Below are positions 56,401 through 64,000 of a stretch of DNA of 64,000 nt, in pieces. The stretch is from Flaccisagitta enflata (taxonomy: Eukaryota > Chaetognatha > Sagittoidea > Aphragmophora): positions 7,936,001-8,000,000 of the forward strand of contig OZ231126.1 in NCBI GenBank assembly GCA_965153355.1, given 5' to 3'. Every line of letters starts with the position of its first letter. Within the stretch, counting starts at the first letter, position 1. The notes under the pieces were generated by a model that was not told where the DNA came from, searched no databases, and worked only from the letters and a program-made list of their open reading frames with translations. The translations under genes and the position numbers were made by a program.

Positions 56401-57380
56401 CACTACACTCACACACACACTCACACTGTTTAAAAGAAAATGGACTCGTTTTTTTGGAAATTTTTTTTTTTGAAATTTTTTTTTTTTTTAAATTTTGAAA
56501 AATTTTATATTTAAAAAAATTTTTTTGAAATTTTTTTTTTTTTTTTTGATATTTTTTTTGAAATTTTTTTTGGTGTATTTCTAGCTCTGCCATTAATGAT
56601 TGAGAAAGTTTGGGTACTTACAGTCCCAGTCGGGACTGTAATTTTGAAGCTTTTTTTTTGATTAACAATGAGGTATGCGATAGGCGAAAATCATGAAAAT
56701 CGAAAAATTCCTAGAAAATTGACAAGATAGAGGCTATTGGTAGTAGCTCAAGAGATGAGCAGCTATGCTAGTCGGTAGCAGAAAACGATGAAATAGTCAT
56801 AGGGGATTCCAGAATACATATGTAAAGTTTTTAATACCGTAGAATCGATCTGTAAGGTCAAAAATAGCGATTTCTGAGCAGATCATGGGCAGCAAGCTGC
56901 CCCTGGGATCGAGTATATTACCCCATAACAAGCATTTTTGCTATTTTTTTGCCTTAACAGCTCTCTAAAGGGAAATTCTGTCATTTTCTTCATGTAAACC
57001 GACTTATTTCAGACTGAAGAATTTGATGATAACAGTCTGAGGGGACTATGACTACTAATCTGAGATGCAACTGGCCCTGATTGAGCATATGGGCCCAAGA
57101 ATGAGCAATTTTTAAGGTTTTTCTGTTCTCTAGAGTGAGAACTTGTTCTTTTCTTCTGTAAAGTGACTTATATGAAGCTGAAAAAAACAAAACAATGATG
57201 ATAGCCTGAGGGGTCTGTGACTACTACTACTAGGTGATACTGGTATATGGTCAGCTCTCTACACTTGTTTTTGACCCCAAATGCGCATGTTAAACTCTGA
57301 ATGCGCTTTTTTGACTCAATTTTGACATCTTTTCAATTATCTACCTTTTATAAACAATATCAAGATCCAGTCAAATTGCT
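56400..57380. other. AT-rich region, no gene seen
   Basis: Homopolymer T/A stretches to about 56580, then two related segments near 56980-57060 and 57160-57230 (GATGATAACAGTCTGAGGGG versus GATGATAGCCTGAGGGG). Confidence 0.45.
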
Positions 57381-57596
57381 TTAATCTTTAAGTATAAACT
57401 TTAATGTTGTTTTTGTCCGCAACGGAATATCATTCCGACGCGGACTATAATTCAAGGCAGGGGTGGGTGTCGCCGTTGTCGGTTTTGTCGCCGCTAATGG
57501 CTGTTGTTGTTGTTGGACGGGATTTAAAAATGGATAACGTGCTTTGACCGACGGTTGATAATATTTGCGGAAGTTACCACGGTGGCGCTTTACATC
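57381..57596 (-). CDS. Terminal exon candidate, Gln/Pro/Thr-rich
   Basis: Proposed acceptor GGATAG, then DVKRHRGNFRKYYQPSVKAR, YPFLNPVQQQQQPLAATKPT and ALNYSPRRNDIPLR, ending with TAA. It is GC-richer than its surroundings. Family not recognised. Confidence 0.4.
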   Translation of the reverse strand, partial: DVKRHRGNFRKYYQPSVKARYPFLNPVQQQQQPLAATKPTTATPTPALNYSPRRNDIPLRTKTTLKFILKD

Positions 57597-57609
57597 CTAT
57601 CCGCTCATG

Positions 57610-58640
57610 ATCCTATCAACCCAACTGCCAAATCAGCCTACCGGCCTAAAAGTGAAAAACGTGTATAACTTTGGCATTTTTCAACCGATTTGGTTGAAAT
57701 TTGGTATGGAGTCTCTAAATGGAAGGACTCAACATGTGTATGTGATTTATATGCATTTGAGCATGCTAACCAGCCAAACCGACCTACCACCCACAACCAG
57801 GCCAACCGGCCTAAAATGAAAAACTTGCATAACTTGCATTTTTCTAACTAATTTGCTGAAACTTGGTATGGGGTCTCTAAATGGAAGAACTCAACATATG
57901 CGCAATTATTTATCCTGTCAAACCAGGTCATTTCACCCAAACTGCCAGCCTACCAGCTTAAAAGTGAAAAACGTGTATAACTTTGGCATTTTTCAACCGA
58001 TTTGGTTGAAATTTGGCATGGAGTCTCTAAATGGAAGGACTCAACATGTGTATGTGAATTATATGCATTTGAGCATCATGCTAACGGCCAAACCACTCTT
58101 ACCACCCCAACCAGCCAACCGGCCCAAAAGTGAAAACTTCATATTTAATTTTGTCATTTTTCAACTAATTTGCTGTTCAGTATGGGGACCCTGGAATGGA
58201 AGAAATTGAATATATGCAAGCACTATTTATCCTGTCAAACCAGCCTACCACCCAACCAGCCTACCAACCAAAAAGTGATAAATGTGCATATTTTTAAGGT
58301 TTTTCTTTAACCAATTTACGTTGAAATTTGAGATGAGTCCCCTAAATGAAGGACACAGATGTGATTTATTTATGCGCTGAGCATGCTAACCGGCCAACCA
58401 ACCTACCACCCAACCAGCTTACCAGTTTCAAAAATTAAAAAACTTTCACATAAATTGGATGATTTTTCAACCAATTGTTGAAACTTTACATGGAGGCTCA
58501 ATGGAAGAACTCAACATACGCACACTATTTATCTAAAAACCAGTTTACCAATCACCCAAACTATCTAACATTTTGCCTAAAAGTGAAAACGGCATAACTT
58601 TACATATTATTTTCAACAGATTTAAAGGTCGAACTTTGTA
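57610..58640. repeat. About 155-bp satellite (313-bp dimer)
   Basis: GTGTATAACTTTGGCATTTT at about 57660 and 57973 marks a 313-bp period, with a related half unit between. Units run AACCGGCCTAAAAGTGAAAA ... ATGGAAGGACTCAACATGTG and decay rightward. Confidence 0.85.
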
Positions 58641-58994
58641 TGGCTTGCCTAAATAAAGACTTATAGTTTTAAGACTTAATATGGTTAGTTAGATCTTTTG
58701 GTCATAGCGATCTAACAATTGTAGATCTTAACTCTTCCGTCAGGACCCAGATACTGAAGTTCAGATTTTTTAGTTGTGACAGGCAACCCTGTTCCAGTCT
58801 TCGTTTAGTTCAACCATCCACTGTCACTGAAATGGCAATCGGGATACTGTGTGGTTAGATTATTACTGCCACTGTAAAATTGTGGGGATCAGACTTTTAA
58901 TCCTCTGCCCACCAACGGATTGTGCAGGAAAAATTCAGAAACCTGTTTTTTATCATGCTTGCTATCTCCCAATAGCATCAAAATAGGTAGTGAA

Positions 58995-59405
58995 GTTAAA
59001 TTTTTTGCATCTTAATCTCTTTAACCTTTTCTTTAAAAGTTAAAACGTTAAAAATGTTAAAAAGTGTTAAAAAAGTTAGTGTTAAAATGTTTAAAAAAGC
59101 TAAAATGTTAGCAAAAATGCTAAAAGTTAAAAATGTTAAAAAGGTTAAAAATGCTAAAGTTAAAATGTTAAAAATTAAAATAATAAAAATTAACAATAAT
59201 TACAAAAAAATTCATTGAAAACTAAAGACTATTAAAGTTTAACTTTTTGATTTTTTAACTTTTTAACATTTTTTAACTTTTTGTAACTCTTTTTAACCTT
59301 TTTTAACTTTTTAACTTTTTTTAACATTTTTTAATTTTTTTTAACTTTTTAACTTTTCTTTAAAAGGTGTAAAAAGTTAAAAAAAGTTAAAAAATTTTTA
59401 GCTTT
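58995..59405. repeat. GTTAAAA / TTTTTAAC inverted array
   Basis: Left half made of AAAAAGTTAAAAATG units, right half of TTTTTAACTTTTT units, so the block can fold on itself. Confidence 0.8.
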
Positions 59406-59406
59406 T

Positions 59407-59566
59407 TAGGGGACACTCAAGATCAATGCAGTCACAGCATATAAAAAACCATTCATTCTAAAGCAACAATCCCATTATCGATATGTTAGTATTACACAAA
59501 GTGAGTGTAATTATTTGATTTTACTCATTACAACTAGTAGCTGACGTCGTTACACTAAATTACTTT
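59407..59566 (+). repeat. Direct repeat, copy 1
   Basis: AGGGGACACTCAAGATCAAT through CTGACGTCGTTACACTAAA; repeated at 59787-59925 with about 85 percent identity by eye. Confidence 0.85.
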
Positions 59567-59635
59567 TTTTGCGTCATGGCTACATCCCTGAATGATCAAC
59601 ACCACGACATCACACTCCCCCAAATGTCCCACAAC

Positions 59636-59786
59636 TTTTTAGTCGCGGACACGCGACTCTACACCTTGCCGTGTCGGTCCGTCCGTCTGTCGGTCGGTCG
59701 GTCACATTTTTGAATTCCGATCGGTTTTCGCATTACTGCTCCTGCCCAACCGTCCGCGACTGGACTGCCGTGTATCCGGCCTTGTT
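59636..59786 (-). mobile_element. Helentron-like element, clean GTCGCGGAC subtype
   Basis: TTTTTAGTCGCGGACACGCG, CACCTTGCCGTGTCGG, GTCC/GGTC tract, CACATTTTTGAATTCC, CTGCTCCTGCCCAACCGTCC and GTGTATCCGGCCTTGTT. It is flanked by the two direct repeats and serves as reference for the nested case at 15192-15447. Confidence 0.88.
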
Positions 59787-59925
59787 AGGGGACACTCAGG
59801 ATCAATGCGGTCACAGCGTTGAAAAGACTATTCATTCTAAAGCAATAATCCCATTATCGATATGCTAGTGTTACACAAATGATTTTACCCATTACAACTA
59901 GTAACTGACGTCGTTACATTAAACC
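59787..59925 (+). repeat. Direct repeat, copy 2
   Basis: AGGGGACACTCAGGATCAAT onward, immediately after the short element. Confidence 0.85.
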
Positions 59926-59969
59926 AATTTAATATTGTCTATCACCCCAGCATTGGAGGCTTGACTTAC

Positions 59970-60097
59970 GGGGCGCAACTACCTCTTCAGTTTTCATCTT
60001 TTTACGGAAGAACAGACCGGCGGCGTTTCTCTCTTTAAGACGGCGAAGGCGTCCATCTGCATGTCCTTTGCTTCTACTCCGATGCCCATCATTCTTC
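59970..60097 (-). CDS. Weak exon candidate, basic
   Basis: Between ATTAAG and donor GTAAGT the minus strand reads KNDGHRSRSKGHADGRLRRL and RKKMKTEEVVAP. Base composition is coding-like; no family known. Confidence 0.3.
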
Positions 60098-60309
60098 CTT
60101 AATCCTTCATATTACGGTTAGTTTTTGTGTTTGGACGAGGATTGACCGACTCACTGATCAATCTAATCAATCCCGGTACACCCCAACACGACATCACTTA
60201 TAGAAAGGATAAAGATGAACAGAACAGTACTGCTCGATTTAAGATCCGCTATCGCACGAAATTCTCGATGAAACCCACCAAATTGTCCGTGATTTTAAAT
60301 CGCTCATGA

Positions 60310-60725
60310 CGTGATACTTAATCCTTTGTGTAATTATGTCCAATTATTGTAGGTGTAGTGAGTAACTGTTTGTCAGGTCAAGCTAGAACGTTTATAAAAT
60401 GTCTTGAAAACAATGGTTATAAAACGTGGTCTCATAATCAGATATGAAATGTTGACTTTTGAATCAGAATCACTGACGTTTATTTTAAAAGATTGTTTTT
60501 ATAACCGGCTCCGTTAATGGACAAAACAAAATGGTGATGCTGAACTTCAATATGCAAATTATTCACTCTGCTGCCGCTGCTGATGTATCAACACTAGCTT
60601 ATTTCATACGGAAAGAACATCTCTGTGGATACCAGCTGGATATCCTGATTGGTGATGAATTTCCGCGTGAACCAATGACATTTCCAGCCTTCGCACGGAT
60701 CTGCTAAAACAAAACGAGCAGGCAG
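60310..60725. other. Spacer, nothing seen
   Basis: AT-rich sequence between the exon candidate and the next inverted-repeat element. Confidence 0.4.
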
Positions 60726-60727
60726 CC

Positions 60728-61408
60728 GGAAAGCTAAAAATTTTTTAGACATTAACTTTTTTTAATTTTTTTTAGCCTTTTTTAGCTCTTTTTCAAATTT
60801 TAAAGTGTGCAAAAAGTTAAAAAAAGCTAAAAAAAGCTAAAAAAAGCTAAAAAAGACTAAAACATGGGAAAAGGCTAAAAACAGCTGAAAAAGACTGAAA
60901 ACTACTAAAAAAGATAAAAGTTTTTGAACTAAATCTAGGAAAAGTTACATGAAAAAGCTAAAAAGAGTTAAAAAAAGCAAAAAAGAGATCTAAAAAAAGC
61001 TAAAAAACCATGGAAATTGAAAAAAGCTAAAAAAGGTTAAAAAAAGCTAAAAAAGGTTAAAAAAAGCTAAAAAATGCTAAAAAAAGGCTTTCAGTGACAA
61101 CTAAAAAGAATTAAAAAAAGCTAAAAAAGGCTAAAACAAGTAAAAAACAAAGGAATTAAAAAAAGCTATAAAAAAATTAAAAAAGCTAAAAAAGGCTAAA
61201 AAGTTATGACTAAAAAAAGTTAAAACAAGCTAAAACAAGTAAAAAACAGCTAAAAAATCACAAGGCACTTCCTAGCCTTGCTCCGCGCAGAGAGGTTTTT
61301 TAGCTTGTTTCAGCTCTTTTTAACCTTTTTTAGCAAAACTTTAAAGTGTGCAAAAAGTTAAAAAAAGCTAAAAAAGGCTAAAAATGTCTAAAAAATTTTT
61401 AGCTTTCC
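60728..61408. mobile_element. Inverted-repeat element with AAAAAGCTAAAA core
   Basis: GGAAAGCTAAAAATTTTTTA (60728-60753, 26 bp in all) is exactly complementary to 61383-61408. The inside is AAGCTAAAAA units with a central unique island (CACTTCCTAGCCTTGCTCCG, about 61265-61295). No flanking duplication seen. Confidence 0.8.
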
Positions 61409-61606
61409 CTGGGCCTGAGCAGTTTCCGAAAAAGTCACAAACCGTTTTAGCACCTTTTAGCGCATTCCACTTTTAGCAAATTCTCTCGGCAACAGCATCG
61501 GATCCACGACTCACACCAAAGCAACCAATAAGCGGTAATCAACAATATGACATTACTTTCAGGGTTTAAAGCTGATGGATTGAGTGTTGAGCCAAAAGAC
61601 ACTCGT

Positions 61607-62690
61607 TCAGAGGATAGACACTCGTTCAGAGGATAGACACTCGTTCAGAGGATAGACACTCGTTCAGAGGATAGACACTCGTTCAGAGGATAGACACTCG
61701 TTCAGAGGATAGACACTCGTTCAGAGGATAGACACTCGTTCAGAGGATAGACACTCGTTCAGAGGATAGACACTCGTTCAGAGGATAGACACTCGTTCAG
61801 AGGATAGACACTCGTTCAGAGGATAGACACTCGTTCAGAGGATAGACACTCGTTCAGAGGATAGACACTCGTTCAGAGGATAGACACTCGTTCAGAGGAT
61901 AGACACTCGTTCAGAGGATAGACACTCGTTCAGAGGATAGACACTCGTTCAGAGGATAGACACTCGTTCAGAGGATAGACACTCGTTCAGAGGATAGACA
62001 CTCGTTCAGAGGATAGACACTCGTTCAGAAGATAGACACTCGTTCAGAAGATAGACACTCGTTCAGAAGATAGACACTCGTTCAGAAGATAGACACTCGT
62101 TCAGAAGATAGACACTTGTTCAGAAGATAGACACTCGTTCAGAAGATAGACACTCATTCAGAGGACAGACACTCATTCAGAGGATAGACACTCATTCAGA
62201 GGATAGACATTCATTCAGAGGATAGACACTCATTCAGAGGATAGACACTCATTCAGAGGATAGACACTCGTTCAGAAGATAGACACTTGTTCAGAGGATA
62301 GACACTCATTCAGAGGATAGACACTCATTCAGAGGATAGACACTCATTCAGAGGATAGACACTCATTCAGAGGATAGACACTCATTCAGAGGATAGACAC
62401 TCATTCAGAGGATAGACACTCATTCAGAGGATAGACACTCATTCAGAGGATAGACACTCATTCAGAGGATAGACACTCATTCAGAGGATAGACACTCATT
62501 CAGAGGATAGACACTCGTTCAGAGGATAGACACTCATTCAGAGGATAGACACTTGTTCGGAGAATAGACACTTGATCAGAGGATAGACACTTGTTCAGAG
62601 GATAGACATTCATTCAGAGGATAGACACTCGTACAGAGGATTTACAATTATTCAGAGGATAAACACTTGTTTGGAGGATAGACACTCCTT
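61607..62690. repeat. 19-bp satellite
   Basis: About 57 units of ATAGACACTCGTTCAGAGG. Variants form blocks: CGTTCAGAGG (to about 62025), CGTTCAGAAG (to about 62150), CATTCAGAGG (to about 62510), then decayed units to about 62830. Confidence 0.96.
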
Positions 62691-62869
62691 CACAACCATT
62701 CAGAGGATAAACACTTGTTTGGAGGATAGACACTCGTCCAGAGGAAATGACATCCTGAAGAGAGACGCGTCCTCAAGATAGACACGTCAAGAGAAGGGAC
62801 ATTCGTCCAGAGGATGGACACCTGTCCAGAGGATATTGATCTTATTTATGGTTATCTCTAGCTCTTAAG

Positions 62870-64000
62870 CGCCTCCCAATCTAGGAACTTGATCACAGAT
62901 TGGGGCAATTAACAGTCAACACCTTCTCTGACTTTGGAAACATCCATTCTGTGTCTGACCATAAACACTAATGCTTACCAAAAAAAGATAAGTGGAAATA
63001 TTTGTTAAATGTAACCAAACTTGGGAATATTTGTTAAATGTAACCAAACTTGGGAATATTTTTCAAATGTAACCAAACTTCAATAATTCACCCAAGGGCA
63101 GCATTGTTCAGATAACTTGTTAAATTTTCTGAATCGAAACAAATGCAGAAACCTAATTAAAGTCTAAAAACAGTCGCAGAAACATGTTTCTAAAAATATT
63201 TAACAGAAACTAATTCCATTCATAACCACCTTTTAGGCCCTCCCAATCCAGAAAGTTTTTCCTAGAACTAATCAAAATTTATCTTTTAATGAATGACAGA
63301 AACAGAGATAAAATCATTTATGCAGTAAAAGTGTTTCTTTGTAGGAAGCTAACTTGTACCAAAATGATTTACATGTTTATTTCTGTAAATGATTTACATG
63401 TTTATTTCTGTAAATTACAGAAACAAATTATTTCCCCCAAGAGTGAGTTCGCTTTTAGGTAGCTAGGTTAGATGTTTCTAGAAATAATTACAGAAATGGA
63501 TTTCATTTCTGAAGACTAAATCCCCAAAAAATCCCCACCTTTATAGCCCCGCTCAATCCAGGAACTTGATCCAATAAATGGACACTCATTTTCATTTACA
63601 GAAATAAACACAGAAATAAAATCATTTTTGTAAGTAATGTGTCTGCTTATAGGACGTCAATAAGTGATTTTATTTCTGAGTTTATTTCTGCTATTGAAAA
63701 TTCATTTTCAGGGTCAAGTTCCTTGATTGGGAGGGGCTAATAAGGTAGGGGTTTACAGGGGGATTTAATATTCAGTGATGGGAAATATTTCTGTGATTAT
63801 TTCTGGAAATAAATTCTCATTCCTGTGATTATTTCTGGAAATAAATTCTCATTTCTGTAACTATTTCTGGGTATAATAGAATAGGCTTAGAAAATATAAA
63901 TTAATGCAGAATAGATTTGAAGGTTTTTTTCATTACAGAAACAACTACAGAAAACTGGTCTCGTTTCTAGAAATAATTACAGAAATAGATTACATTTCTG
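62870..64000. repeat. Inverted and direct repeats of ATTTCTGT/ACAGAAAT type
   Basis: Three direct copies of a 34-bp unit (GAATATTTGTTAAATGTAAC) at 62997-63080. Then alternating ACAGAAAT and ATTTCTGT words, and CTCCCAATCCAGGAACTTGA in direct (62872, 63237, 63547) and inverted (63713-63735) copies. Probably overlapping palindromic elements; the window ends inside. Confidence 0.7.

Overview
The window is nuclear DNA from an animal, most likely an invertebrate. Coding sequence is split by spliceosomal introns with GT-AG borders. Three recognisable animal genes are present in part: polycystin-2, HMG-CoA reductase and the SNF-related kinase SNRK. Arthropod is a guess, because nothing I can read fixes the phylum. 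Most of the 64 kb is repeat: microsatellites, satellites with 12 to 369 bp units, fold-back elements, and a large family of short elements with a tetranucleotide core. A 10-base N gap lies at 39657-39666.

Layout: (1) 3334-15895, minus strand: seven exons of a polycystin-2 (PKD2) gene. Its 3' part lies beyond base 1, and its 5' part was not found. Its introns hold a 2.6 kb satellite of 29-bp units, a 6.4 kb inverted-repeat element with a perfect 9-bp target-site duplication, and several short Helentron-like elements. The 5' edges of two of its exons have been duplicated in tandem into the adjoining introns. (2) 16.9-22.5 kb: no gene seen; satellites, hairpin clusters and dispersed repeats. (3) 22604-39656, minus strand: three closely packed genes. 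Gene A (34558-39656) resembles a transposon-derived metazoan protein family. Gene B (33257-34468) encodes about 261 acidic and basic residues and starts 90 bp after the stop of gene A. Gene C (22604-31672) has about 16 exons and about 1400 codons of unknown function. Gene A carries a frameshift and a partial duplication, and gene C one in-frame stop, so these copies may be decaying. (4) 39.6-43 kb, plus strand: a low-complexity exon candidate, a single C-terminal HMG-CoA reductase exon whose upstream exons are missing, and a BTB/POZ gene. (5) 44.2-48.1 kb: a giant copy of the short-element family and a 2.1 kb TTTC array. (6) 49.0-51.3 kb, plus: an unrecognised coding region with one apparent frameshift. 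(7) 53790-53916, plus: first coding exon of SNRK; the rest of that gene lies to the right or is missing. (8) 54-64 kb: repeats, a hAT-like MITE, fold-back elements, a 19-bp satellite and two weak minus-strand exon candidates.

I see no pathway linking the genes. The main story is mobile and tandem DNA reshaping introns. The best leads are the nested 6.4 kb element with its duplicated target, the short elements that insert without target duplication, the exon-edge duplications in PKD2, and the three-gene minus-strand cluster. Splice sites were chosen by reading consensus and phase by eye, and protein family matches are from memory.
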